Under the pieces are notes generated by a model. That model searched no databases, was not told the origin of the DNA, and saw only the letters and a list, made by a program, of their open reading frames with translations. A stretch of DNA of 36,816 nt, taken from the NCBI GenBank assembly GCA_021163775.1, contig JAGGTI010000092.1:1-36816 (forward strand). The letters are read 5' to 3'. Shown here one piece after another: positions 8,454 to 16,635 of the stretch. This DNA is from Candidatus Zixiibacteriota bacterium (GTDB lineage Bacteria > Zixibacteria > MSB-5A5 > GN15 > FEB-12). Both the position numbers and the translations under genes were made by a program. Positions within the stretch are counted from its first letter, which is position 1; each line of letters begins with the position of its first letter.

Positions 8454-9863
8454 TTAGTCGTCGTCACCGAAAAAGTCACAATGACCGGGACCGATGAGAC
8501 CATTGTTGTAATCATCGAAGGTACTCTTCAAACTATTGACATCTTTCTTCTCTGCCTTGGTTAATCCCTTCTTCCAATCCTCACAGCTATAGTCAGTCAG
8601 GATCTGATGAGCAGTTTCAATCTCACCAGCCACCGCGCCCAGATCAGCACTATTAGCGCCGTTGAGCATGACCGCCAGGAATTGGGCTGTCAGCTTTACA
8701 ATACCGTTGGACGGGCCACCACAGTACTTCTGCACAAGAATATCGTGAGCTTCAGTGGCGTTGGTAACGTCGATGGCACCCAGCGAGATCGGCAGAAGCG
8801 GCGTAACAACATCGTCCTGCGGACCAAACCCAGCATGCGTCTTCCAGAAACCGATCGTAAGCGAACAACCTTCCCCTTCCGGCATATACAGGCCGGCATC
8901 CCAAGTCAGGTCGGTTTCGCCCGGTTCGAGCGTAGTACAGACCGTGACACCATCTAAACCAGCATCGCTATCGACAGCATCATCCACACCCTGATCTTGC
9001 GGGCTGAACACGTGCCCTTCCGGAAGGACAAACTCGACATAGTAGTCGCCCGGTATCAGGTTGTCGAACAAATAATAACCATCGGCGTTGGTCATCATCG
9101 AAGAGAGCATTATATCGTCGCAGTTGAACAGGTTCACCGTCACACCTTCAGCACCAAGCTCGTTGGTATCCTGGATACCATCATTGTTAGCATCGTACCA
9201 GACAAAATCACCGATAGCAGCCGGTTCCGGCAGTTCCGGCAGTTCGAAGCGGATGAGTGTCTGTTTTTCGAGATCAGTCTCGTTCTGCCAACCTGCGTAA
9301 AGACGAGTCAGAGCACCTCTGTTGGAGTTGGGTTCGCTCTCCCAGATGTAAGTATCAGCCACAGCGATCAATTGCACACACTCCGGTCCATCGGCCGTCA
9401 TATAACAAATTTCAAGAGTGGGCTGACGGTCCGTCTCGCGACTATAGAATAGACTACGAGGAAAAACCAGTTCGCCATGCTTCAGAAGTAAGCCAAAATT
9501 GGCGTAATCACCTGCCAGCCAACCCTTGGCCAAATTAGTTACATCAACGGTTTTCCAACCGTATGCGTCAGCCAGGAACGATCCTTCCGAAGAAGCATCA
9601 AAGGCACCGCCAAAGCTGTTAAAGGTCACTGCCATCTCATCCCACTCGGATGTTACCCTATGAACGAAGACATCGTTGCCACTCGCGGTGCTAACGTGCA
9701 CATACAGAGTAGCAGATTGTACTTCGGCTCCGGCTAAGAGGGCCGCGGTGGAAAAGCTTAGATCAGCAGGGCCGGTTGTCGTTGAGGATTGATCCTGAGA
9801 ACAACCAACAATTAGTATGGCTGCCATAACAGGAAAAAACAGTAGTTTGGTCATTCTGAGCAT
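8454..9863 (-). CDS. Surface lipoprotein with DNRLRE-like and SdrD-B-like domains
   Basis: 469 residues, ATG at 9863 with AGGAGA 8 nt upstream. Lipobox LIVGC puts the lipidated Cys at residue 21. Residues about 30-160 look like the C-terminal half of a DNRLRE-type beta-sandwich (SATLYVHV, WKTVDVT, GLLLKHG, FYSRE). Residues about 165-215 look like the N-terminal half of the same domain (VADTYIWESEPNSNRGA, LYAGWQNETD, QTLIRFELP), so the halves are in swapped order. A prealbumin/SdrD-B-like domain follows (IGDFVWYDANNDGIQD, DGYYLFDNLIPGDYYVEF). A C-terminal module of about 130 residues begins GFWKTHAGFG. It ends in an acidic tail. Probably an outer-membrane or secreted surface protein; no enzymatic motif is visible. 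Confidence 0.75.
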   Translation of the reverse strand: MLRMTKLLFFPVMAAILIVGCSQDQSSTTTGPADLSFSTAALLAGAEVQSATLYVHVSTASGNDVFVHRVTSEWDEMAVTFNSFGGAFDASSEGSFLADAYGWKTVDVTNLAKGWLAGDYANFGLLLKHGELVFPRSLFYSRETDRQPTLEICYMTADGPECVQLIAVADTYIWESEPNSNRGALTRLYAGWQNETDLEKQTLIRFELPELPEPAAIGDFVWYDANNDGIQDTNELGAEGVTVNLFNCDDIMLSSMMTNADGYYLFDNLIPGDYYVEFVLPEGHVFSPQDQGVDDAVDSDAGLDGVTVCTTLEPGETDLTWDAGLYMPEGEGCSLTIGFWKTHAGFGPQDDVVTPLLPISLGAIDVTNATEAHDILVQKYCGGPSNGIVKLTAQFLAVMLNGANSADLGAVAGEIETAHQILTDYSCEDWKKGLTKAEKKDVNSLKSTFDDYNNGLIGPGHCDFFGDDD

Positions 9864-10188
9864 ATTAACGCTCTCCTAACTTAGGGTAACAATAATGTTA
9901 TTAGTTTGTATTTTATTGCAGGTTTATATGCAACGTGGCGCAACATCAGCGCAATTTCAGGACCTACTATTGAGTGAAAATCCTTTTTCGCCTGAATCAT
10001 TCTACTACTCAGCAAGAATAGCGCCCAATGGTATCATAGACCATATATGTCTCAACTAAATGACACGGGTCATTGTTCCCAATAATCAAGGGTATACATA
10101 ATTACCCTTGCCGCAAACTGGTGATCGGTTTATCTTCTGGTGTACTTTCTGAGGTCACACAAATACGAATCCGCTTAGGAGTAATTGG
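9864..10188. other. Divergent intergenic region with hairpin
   Basis: 325 nt between the lipoprotein gene (minus) and the secreted dockerin protein (plus). It is AT-rich near both starts and presumably holds both promoters. CAAGGGTA (10087-10094) and TACCCTTG (10103-10110) form an 8-bp inverted repeat with an 8-nt spacer, about 80 nt before the plus-strand start, and could be an operator. No other structure recognised. Confidence 0.4.
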
Positions 10189-11268
10189 ATGTATTGCGCT
10201 AAACTACGATTGTTATGGCTTTCCATTGCGACTGCCTCAATCATGACTCTTTCAGCCCAACCATCGGCAAGTCAGGCGATTGTCGCTGATCATAATGTAA
10301 TTGCACAGTTTGATCTGATCTCGACTGCTACCTTTGATCAGGTCAGATCCAACTACAACATCTTCTATGGTCATACTTCTCATGGCAGTCAAATTATGAC
10401 CGGTATCAGTATGCTGGCGGGAGAGGATGCTCTATATAGCTCTCCGACATTCTACGAGATCAACGATGATTTGGGGCACCTTGGTGATATATCGTGGGTC
10501 AGCCCGACGCGTGCATACCTGGACAGCCACTCAGAGTGCAATGTGGTTATGTGGTCGTGGTGTGGCGGGGCTTCAGACAATACCGAGACCGGGATCAATA
10601 CTTATCTAAATGCTATGGCCGCGCTTGAATCTGATTATCCTACAGTCACATTTGTTTACATGACCGGACATCTTGATGGCACCGGTCCGTCTGGCAACCT
10701 GTATCTCAGGAACAATCAGATTCGCGATTACTGTATTAACAACGACAAGATTCTGTTCGATTTCGCTGATATCGAAAGCTATGACCCTGATGGTACCTGG
10801 TACCCTGATGAATCCGATGTTTGCAACTGGTGCGCTGATTGGTGTGCCATTCATGATTGTCCTTACTGCGGGTCGTGCGCTCATTCCCATTGTTTCAACT
10901 GTTACCAGAAAGGCAAGGCATTCTGGTGGATGATGGCCGAAGTACTCGGTTGGGAACCAGAACCCTGTTGTGAAGGCCGTGTTGGAAACATAAATGGCGA
11001 TGGTGGTGACGAACCGACAATTGGTGACATAAGTACGTTAATCGACGCAAAGCTTATAACTGGTACTTGCTATGGTATCATCGAGTGTCTGGAAGAGGCC
11101 GATACCAACCAGTCGGGCGGTACTAATCCCACCTGCGATGATATTACAATCAGTGACATTTCGGTCCTGATCGACTACCTGTTCATCATAGGGTTCTCGC
11201 TTGTCTTAGCTTGTTTTGCGTATCTACCGGATCTGTTCCAACAGGACTTGCCACTCGATACATTTTGA
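10189..11268 (+). CDS. Secreted HTSHGS-motif, SGNH-like protein with dockerin-like tail
   Basis: 359 residues. The signal peptide ends near SAQPSASQA (about residue 30). The globular domain has YGHTSHGSQIMTGI (about 60-73), a central MTGHLDGTGPSGN, and a cysteine-rich block (about 207-245: CNWCADWC, CPYCGSCAHSHCFNC) followed by KAFWWMMAEVLGW. HSHCFN lies where the SGNH-like protein at 488-1357 has DSHPN. From about residue 267 there are two dockerin-like repeats (GNINGDGGDEPTIGDIS and CDDITISDISVLIDYLF) with Ca-binding-like Asp/Asn spacing. The last 25 residues after LFII are hydrophobic and unlike a usual dockerin end. It is a paralogue of the partial gene at 1-291 and shares 55 identical bases with it. 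Extracytoplasmic; substrate unknown. Confidence 0.75.
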   Translation: MYCAKLRLLWLSIATASIMTLSAQPSASQAIVADHNVIAQFDLISTATFDQVRSNYNIFYGHTSHGSQIMTGISMLAGEDALYSSPTFYEINDDLGHLGDISWVSPTRAYLDSHSECNVVMWSWCGGASDNTETGINTYLNAMAALESDYPTVTFVYMTGHLDGTGPSGNLYLRNNQIRDYCINNDKILFDFADIESYDPDGTWYPDESDVCNWCADWCAIHDCPYCGSCAHSHCFNCYQKGKAFWWMMAEVLGWEPEPCCEGRVGNINGDGGDEPTIGDISTLIDAKLITGTCYGIIECLEEADTNQSGGTNPTCDDITISDISVLIDYLFIIGFSLVLACFAYLPDLFQQDLPLDTF

Positions 11269-11519
11269 GAAACCCGGAAAAAATCAACACGCTGTCTCGG
11301 CAAACACAGAATCCTGTCCATCACTCAATTCAAAATTGATGGTAAACACCTCATAATTGACTCTCGGCTTAATTCCAACAACCAACTATCAACGCCTTTC
11401 TGAGACAACGTCCCAGTTAAACTGCTGTCGCCCAAAACAATTGCTATTGTTCCTGATTACGCCTATACTGCTGTGGTTTTGTGGACTAATCACCTCGATA
11501 ACGCCAGCAAAGGATCTGC

Positions 11520-13565
11520 TTGTATACTCGCGTTTTGATTATGGTCGCTGATGGCGGCCGGGCCGATTTGACACGGAAGTTGCTTGGTTCCGGACAACTC
11601 CCCAATATCCGCAAACATATTGTCGATCGAGGCTGTTTTCGTACGGCATTAACCGTCTATCCTTCGACCACCGGCCCGGCGCACATCCCGTTCGTCTGCG
11701 GCCTTCACCCCGGCACCGCCAACATCCCCGGTTACCGCTGGCTGGACCGACACCGACATGACCGCACCTGGCGAAGTATCTACCGGCATCGTTCGCTTAA
11801 TTCACCGCGCGGCCTTATGGTCGGGCGCGATATGGATCCGGAAAAATCGCTGTCGCTGTTTGAGTATTTTAACAAACCAAGTTCTATCCTCGAATTGATC
11901 GATTACTGCCCTAACCAGAAACTGTACAAAATCGTAGCGCGCCGCTTGCTTCGAATCATTCAGGCCCACAAAAGTAATGACTGGTCAAAGGTTGATGATT
12001 TTGTTGAGCGCCAAATTATCAAACGGATCAAAGCCGGTAGCGAATGTATCATTGGAAGTTTTTTCGGGATCGACGAATACTCGCATCTGTATGACCCATT
12101 CGACAAACGCACCATCGCCGCCTACACCAACATCGACCGCGCTGTCGGGAATATCGCCGAAACATTGAGACAAGAAGGTGTCTACGACCAAACGATTATG
12201 GCGATCGTCTCCGATCACGGTCTGAGCGGTACGAAGGTACATATCCCGCTGGTTGATATCGTCAAGGAACACGGCTTCAACCCGCATTACTACCCGATAC
12301 TGTATCGCAAACGGTGCGATTCGGCGGTCTGCGAGTCGGGCAATTCAATGGCCCAGGTCTATTTCAAGCGAGGCGACAAATGGGGCGATCACTGGACCAG
12401 TAAAGAGCTGTTGCATGATCATCGCACGAAATCACTCATAGATGATCTGGTTAGACATGAAGGGGTAACATTTGTAGCCGCCCGAATGGCAGACGATGGC
12501 GTGATATTTATCGGTCCCGAAGGCAACCTGACCGCAACACGCCGGGACGACACGATAGAAGTGACCTCCGAGGGCATCTGTCCGATCGGCGACCATCCGA
12601 CCGGCCGGTTGACGTCCAATGAACTTTTTCATCGGACATATGATTGCGAATACCCCGATGCGGTCAACCAGCTCTTCCTCCTGTTTACCGGGTCGCGCAG
12701 TGGTGATATTGCGGTCGATGCCAAACTCGGTTTTGACCTGCGACTACAACACGAGCATCCCGAACATCACGGCTCGCACGGATCGCTCCGCCGAGAACAT
12801 ATGCAGGTACCGCTGGCGGTGTCAGTGCCGATCGAAGATGAACATGTTTCCAACTGCGATCTGGTCCCAACTCTTCTTAATCTCTGTGGCAAAATTCCCA
12901 GGCGCCCGACTGACGGCCGCACGCTGGAAGTAACTGGATTCGACACCGGTGACATCGCCGAGAAGTTGGATTGCGAAAGCCAAACATCCCAAAAGAACGG
13001 ACTAACTTCGATTCTGATAACGGTCGCTATCATTGTCTGCGGTATCGTCCTGACTGCGATCTTCAACGATGATATCAAAGTGTTTGGCGAATACTTGATG
13101 ACAACCTACGGCCAGGAGTGGGTTGATGGTATCCTGTTTCTGCTGACCGCCGTAAGCTCATCGCCGCTGGCACTACCGATCTGGGCTTATGCGCTGATAG
13201 GAGTCGGGCTGGGCTATGGTATCATCCACCTGGCAATCGTCATGGCGTTTGGCTCGGCGACCGGGTCGCTGGTGACATTTATCGTAGGTAGGTATTTCGG
13301 CGAATCAAATTGGCTAAAAAAGAAGTTCCCGTCGGTTCATAAACATCCCTGGACTAACGGCAAGTCGCGCTGGTATGTGACATTGATGTTATTCGTCGGG
13401 ACAGCTTCGCCGATTCCCTGTGATATTTTTTACGTTGCTTGCGGAGTTAAACGGTACCCGACATTATTGTTTTGGGTTACTATGGTAGCCGCTCGATTTG
13501 TGCGGTATTGCTATTTGGGCTACATTTTCAAGTACGCCCCGGAAGCACTGGACTGGATAGTGTAG
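11520..13565 (+). CDS. Alkaline-phosphatase-superfamily phosphodiesterase fused to VTT/DedA-like membrane domain
   Basis: 681 residues, TTG start at 11520 with AAAGGA 5 nt upstream; an in-frame TAA at 11499 excludes a longer start. Residues 1 to about 470 resemble type I phosphodiesterase/nucleotide pyrophosphatase: metal ligand Asp11 in VADGGRAD, probable nucleophile Thr51 in YPSTTGPAH, FFGIDEYSH, the metal-binding SDHGLSG and a late HGSHGS. A transmembrane helix follows (about 498-518). A C-terminal multi-helix domain (about 530-681) resembles VTT/YqaA-DedA proteins, with SSSPLALPIWAY, the FIVGRYFGE motif and a conserved Pro/Gly-rich segment FVGTASPIPCDIFYVACG. VTT proteins move or remodel membrane lipids. 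The fusion suggests a phosphodiesterase acting on a lipid-linked phosphate at the inner membrane. It stands alone between two unrelated operons. Confidence 0.8.
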   Translation: MYTRVLIMVADGGRADLTRKLLGSGQLPNIRKHIVDRGCFRTALTVYPSTTGPAHIPFVCGLHPGTANIPGYRWLDRHRHDRTWRSIYRHRSLNSPRGLMVGRDMDPEKSLSLFEYFNKPSSILELIDYCPNQKLYKIVARRLLRIIQAHKSNDWSKVDDFVERQIIKRIKAGSECIIGSFFGIDEYSHLYDPFDKRTIAAYTNIDRAVGNIAETLRQEGVYDQTIMAIVSDHGLSGTKVHIPLVDIVKEHGFNPHYYPILYRKRCDSAVCESGNSMAQVYFKRGDKWGDHWTSKELLHDHRTKSLIDDLVRHEGVTFVAARMADDGVIFIGPEGNLTATRRDDTIEVTSEGICPIGDHPTGRLTSNELFHRTYDCEYPDAVNQLFLLFTGSRSGDIAVDAKLGFDLRLQHEHPEHHGSHGSLRREHMQVPLAVSVPIEDEHVSNCDLVPTLLNLCGKIPRRPTDGRTLEVTGFDTGDIAEKLDCESQTSQKNGLTSILITVAIIVCGIVLTAIFNDDIKVFGEYLMTTYGQEWVDGILFLLTAVSSSPLALPIWAYALIGVGLGYGIIHLAIVMAFGSATGSLVTFIVGRYFGESNWLKKKFPSVHKHPWTNGKSRWYVTLMLFVGTASPIPCDIFYVACGVKRYPTLLFWVTMVAARFVRYCYLGYIFKYAPEALDWIV

Positions 13566-13635
13566 ACCCCCTAACCACTCAACTTATTACTCAACAACAG
13601 CTTAACCGAAAAACCGCAATCCCCGAAAAAACCGC

Positions 13636-13665
13636 TTGACAAATCTTGAAACTTTCCGATATTAC
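13636..13665 (+). promoter_or_regulatory. Promoter of the TetR/efflux operon
   Basis: TTGACA at 13636-13641 and TATTAC at 13660-13665, spaced 18 nt. The operator-like element at 13664-13681 begins inside the -10 box. This gives a leader of about 120 nt before the regulator start codon. Confidence 0.5.
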
Positions 13666-13707
13666 TAACCGTATAGTTAGTTAGACTAAATAGTTAGTTA
13701 TAAATAG
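13664..13707. promoter_or_regulatory. TetR operator cluster
   Basis: ACTAAC, a 6-nt centre and GTTAGT form an inverted repeat at 13664-13681, directly over the -10 region. A second GACTAAATAGTTAGTTATAA block follows at 13684-13703. It is almost repeated at 13776 as AACTAAATGGTTAGTTATGA, with three differences over 24 nt. Repeated TAACTA-type half sites next to a tetR-family gene indicate autoregulation. Confidence 0.6.
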
Positions 13708-13775
13708 AGAGATGGATAGAAAGCTTGACTTGGATTGCCGGTGCTAAGCGGTCATCAGGGTTAAATCGTCAACTC

Positions 13776-13791
13776 AACTAAATGGTTAGTT
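13776..13791. promoter_or_regulatory. Operator-like palindrome abutting the tetR start codon
   Basis: AACTAA, ATGG, TTAGTT is a perfect inverted repeat ending at the base before the ATG at 13792, occupying the place where a ribosome-binding site should be. No Shine-Dalgarno is visible. The same half sites occur in the promoter cluster 100 nt upstream. Confidence 0.5.
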
Positions 13792-14445
13792 ATGAATAGT
13801 GAGCCTGAATCTGATATCAAACGCGAAGTGGCCGCCAAGGCCGAAGCCAGAGGCACCCGCCAGAAAATTGTCGCCGCCGCTATCCACGAGTTCGCCCACC
13901 ACGGGATCGATGGCGCTCGGATCGACCGGATCGCCAAATCCGCCAAGGTCAACAAGGCGATGATTTACTATCATTTCGACTCCAAAGACAACCTCTACCT
14001 CGAAGTCGTGACCTCATTCTATAAGAATATCAGGCAACGGGCCGAGGAAATTGTCCTCCCGTCAGAGACCCTCGAAGAGGCACTAGGTGCCCTGGCCACT
14101 CTCCACGAGACTATGTTCGCATCGGACGACTACGCCCGACCGATAATGCTCCGTGAGATGGCTGACCCGCGTCCGGAAGTCCTGGAAGCTATCTCGGCTG
14201 TATTCAGATCGGCCAGTATCCCGCAAAAAATCGCCACTTTGCTTGGTGACGGCATGGACCGAGGCGAATACCGCCACACAGACATACATCAGGCGCTACT
14301 CGCTTTTGCCTCAATGTCAATCTACTACCATATGGTGACCCCGTTCATCAATCGACTGTTAGGTATCGACGACCCCCGCCAGTTCGCCGCCGAGCGACCA
14401 AAAGTCATCATTGATATCTTCCTGAATGGTCTGAAAGTGAGATGA
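13792..14445 (+). CDS. TetR/AcrR-family repressor of the efflux operon (CecR/YbiH-like context)
   Basis: 217 residues. The N-terminal helix-turn-helix spans about 20-66: RQKIVAAAIHEFAHHGIDGARI, then IAKSAKVNKAMIYYHFDSKDNLY, the TetR recognition helix. A ligand-binding C-terminal domain follows (about 80-217). It is first in an operon with TolC, HlyD, two ATPases and two permeases, the same company kept by E. coli ybiH(cecR)-ybhGFSR. Its stop overlaps the start of the TolC gene by 4 nt. Operator-like repeats flank the promoter and touch the start codon, so it very likely represses its own operon until a drug-like ligand binds. The ligand is not readable. Confidence 0.88.
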   Translation: MNSEPESDIKREVAAKAEARGTRQKIVAAAIHEFAHHGIDGARIDRIAKSAKVNKAMIYYHFDSKDNLYLEVVTSFYKNIRQRAEEIVLPSETLEEALGALATLHETMFASDDYARPIMLREMADPRPEVLEAISAVFRSASIPQKIATLLGDGMDRGEYRHTDIHQALLAFASMSIYYHMVTPFINRLLGIDDPRQFAAERPKVIIDIFLNGLKVR

Positions 14446-15749
14446 CTATGAAGTGTCTTGTCGTATTATTGTGTCTGCTGTCGGCTGTTGGCGTTTCGGC
14501 CCGACAGATAACGCTCGAAAGCGCGCTTCAGATAGCCGAGGAACACTCGCACAATCTGAAAGCGACCCGCGCCAACCTAAACGCCGCCGAACAGACCGTA
14601 ACAGCCGCACGTTCCGAATGTTTCCCGACGCTTTCACTGGACGCTCGCGCCGGGTACGTCGATGATATTCCATCGCTTGACCTGTCTCTCCCCGGTCTGC
14701 CGCCGATCTCGCAGGATCTCGGCTCCAATGACAGCTACCAGACTGATCTTCGCCTGAGTGTCCCGCTCTACACCGGCGGACGTATCAGTTCGGCTATCAA
14801 ACAGGCCGAATCTGGTCGGGACTACCGACAGGCGCTGGAGCTGGTTGAACTGGACAACCTTTACCTGGCAACCCGGATTGAGTTCCTACAATTGTGTCAG
14901 GCCAATAAACTCCGTGAAGCGGTAGCCGCTTCGGAGCGACGTATCCAAATCCTGCGCGATGGCGTTACCGCCCGACTCGAAGCTGGAGTTGCTGATTCGG
15001 TCGACCTGCTTGAAGTCCGATTAGCCGCCGCACAGGTTGAGACCCGCTCCAATCAGGCCGCCACAGCTGTCCGCTCGGCCGAAATCAGATTGCTCGCGCG
15101 TCTCGGATTACCGGATAATGAGCAACTTGAACCAGTCGTTACCCTAACTGACCCCAGACCATATGAAGTATCAACGACCACACCGACCGATACTCTCCCT
15201 CGACTTCGTGCCGCCGCCGCCATGATCAGTCGTGAGCAAGCAACCCTCGACAGTCGTCGGGCCGCATTCTACCCAACGCTCGGCGTCTACGCCGGGTACT
15301 TGTACGGCAAACCGAACACCAATCCATTCGCCGATGAATTCAACGACAGTTACACCTTCGGCGCTCAACTTCAGTGGTCACTAAACTTAGGTGGTGGCAA
15401 CACCGCCAGACGCAATTCAGCCGCGCATACTTTGGAATCAGCCCGTCAACAACACTATCAATTGAGCGAAACTCTAAAGCGCGAAGCCAGGCTCGCTTTT
15501 GAACAATGGCAACTAAGCCTCAGCAACTTCACCACCGCACAGGATGAACGCAATATCGCCCGTGATAATTTCCGCCTTGCTCAGGCGCAACACGATAACG
15601 GATCAATTATTTCCAACCGTCTGCTTGAAATCGAAAATTCGCTGGCCGAAGCTGAAGCCAGACTGGCCGCCACGCGGGTTGATTTTTATGTCGCCCAGAG
15701 CATCTACTTCTATACTGTCGGTGATGATAGATTAAGAAAGGGACTATAG
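14442..15749 (+). CDS. TolC-family outer-membrane efflux protein
   Basis: 435 residues. The signal peptide (MTMKCLVVLLCLLSAVGVSA) is followed by ITLESALQIAEEHSHNLKATRANLNAAEQ, the typical start of an outer-membrane efflux protein. There are two OEP repeats (about 20-210 and 230-430), each with long amphipathic helices and a short beta part (DSYQTDLRLSVPLYTGGRI; YTFGAQLQWSLNLGGG). It is slightly shorter than E. coli TolC. Trimers would form the periplasm-spanning exit duct for the ABC exporter encoded downstream. The ATG overlaps the tetR stop by 4 nt, and the next gene starts 1 nt after its stop, so translation is coupled. Confidence 0.9.
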   Translation: MTMKCLVVLLCLLSAVGVSARQITLESALQIAEEHSHNLKATRANLNAAEQTVTAARSECFPTLSLDARAGYVDDIPSLDLSLPGLPPISQDLGSNDSYQTDLRLSVPLYTGGRISSAIKQAESGRDYRQALELVELDNLYLATRIEFLQLCQANKLREAVAASERRIQILRDGVTARLEAGVADSVDLLEVRLAAAQVETRSNQAATAVRSAEIRLLARLGLPDNEQLEPVVTLTDPRPYEVSTTTPTDTLPRLRAAAAMISREQATLDSRRAAFYPTLGVYAGYLYGKPNTNPFADEFNDSYTFGAQLQWSLNLGGGNTARRNSAAHTLESARQQHYQLSETLKREARLAFEQWQLSLSNFTTAQDERNIARDNFRLAQAQHDNGSIISNRLLEIENSLAEAEARLAATRVDFYVAQSIYFYTVGDDRLRKGL

Positions 15750-15750
15750 C

Positions 15751-16635
15751 ATGATACGGACTCTAATTTTACTAACCGCGAGTGCCGCGATCATCCTGAC
15801 TGGTTGCACCGACAACGGCGGTCCAGCCGGTGGCTCGGGGCTTATCGAAACCGCCGAATCAATCGTGTCGGCAGAAACAGCCGGACGAGTTCTGCAAAGT
15901 CGATTTACCGAAGGCAACGAGGTATATTCTGGCGATACGCTTATTGTAATCGATCCCAGTCGAACCGAGCTTGAACTGGATGCCGCCCGCGCTGGTGTCA
16001 ACGTACTTGAAGCCCAACTATCGGCCGCACACTCGGGAGTACGCCAGGCCACAACTGCTGAAGAATACGCCCGCAACGAATTGTCACGGGCCAAGCAACT
16101 ACTGAGTTCCGGTACCGGCACCAAACGGATGCATGATCAGGCGAAGTATGCATTCGATCAGGCAGTCATCGCCGCCGAAACCGCACGGGCGCAGGTGACA
16201 ACTCTTGAAGCTCAATTACAACAAACCCGTATCAATGTCGCTCGTCTCGAACGTCGAGTGCTTGATCACTATCCGGTAGCGCCAATTGATGGCATAATCC
16301 TGGAGAAATTCATCGAACAGGGAGAACTGCTTGCGCCGGGCAAACCTATCGCCCGTATCTCACAACTCGATACCGTCTGGGTTAAAGTTTACCTGACCAC
16401 CGAACGGTTCGCGAATGTAAAACTGGGCGACCCGGCGACCGTTATGGTCGAGTCAGCCGATTTAACATATCCGGGTGTCGTGGTCTGGACCTCAAATGAA
16501 GCTGAGTTCACCCCCAAGAATATCCAGACCGAACAAGCTCGTGCCGATCTGGTCTACGCCGTCAAAGTCTCGATCCCGAACCCCGATGGCAAACTCAAAG
16601 TCGGTATGCCGGTTTTTATCACGCTGGAGAACTGA
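15751..16635 (+). CDS. HlyD/YbhG-like membrane-fusion lipoprotein
   Basis: 294 residues. The lipobox (TASAAIILTGC) gives lipidated Cys19, so it is anchored as a lipoprotein instead of by a transmembrane helix. A barrel-sandwich (lipoyl-like) first half (ESIVSAETAGRVLQSRFTEGNEVYSGDTL) is followed by an alpha-hairpin coiled coil (about 70-165). The second lipoyl half is APIDGIILEKFIEQGELLAPGKPI, and a beta-barrel ends GKLKVGMPVFITLEN. It links the inner-membrane ABC transporter to the TolC-like protein. The stop overlaps the next ATG by 1 nt. Closest in layout to E. coli YbhG. Confidence 0.88.
   Translation: MIRTLILLTASAAIILTGCTDNGGPAGGSGLIETAESIVSAETAGRVLQSRFTEGNEVYSGDTLIVIDPSRTELELDAARAGVNVLEAQLSAAHSGVRQATTAEEYARNELSRAKQLLSSGTGTKRMHDQAKYAFDQAVIAAETARAQVTTLEAQLQQTRINVARLERRVLDHYPVAPIDGIILEKFIEQGELLAPGKPIARISQLDTVWVKVYLTTERFANVKLGDPATVMVESADLTYPGVVVWTSNEAEFTPKNIQTEQARADLVYAVKVSIPNPDGKLKVGMPVFITLEN

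Noticed and set aside
11269-11519. Possible small gene or regulatory RNA in the gap before the phosphodiesterase gene
   Set aside because: Only a weak CCATCA/TGATGG hairpin and an unsupported frame were seen; nothing with recognisable structure.
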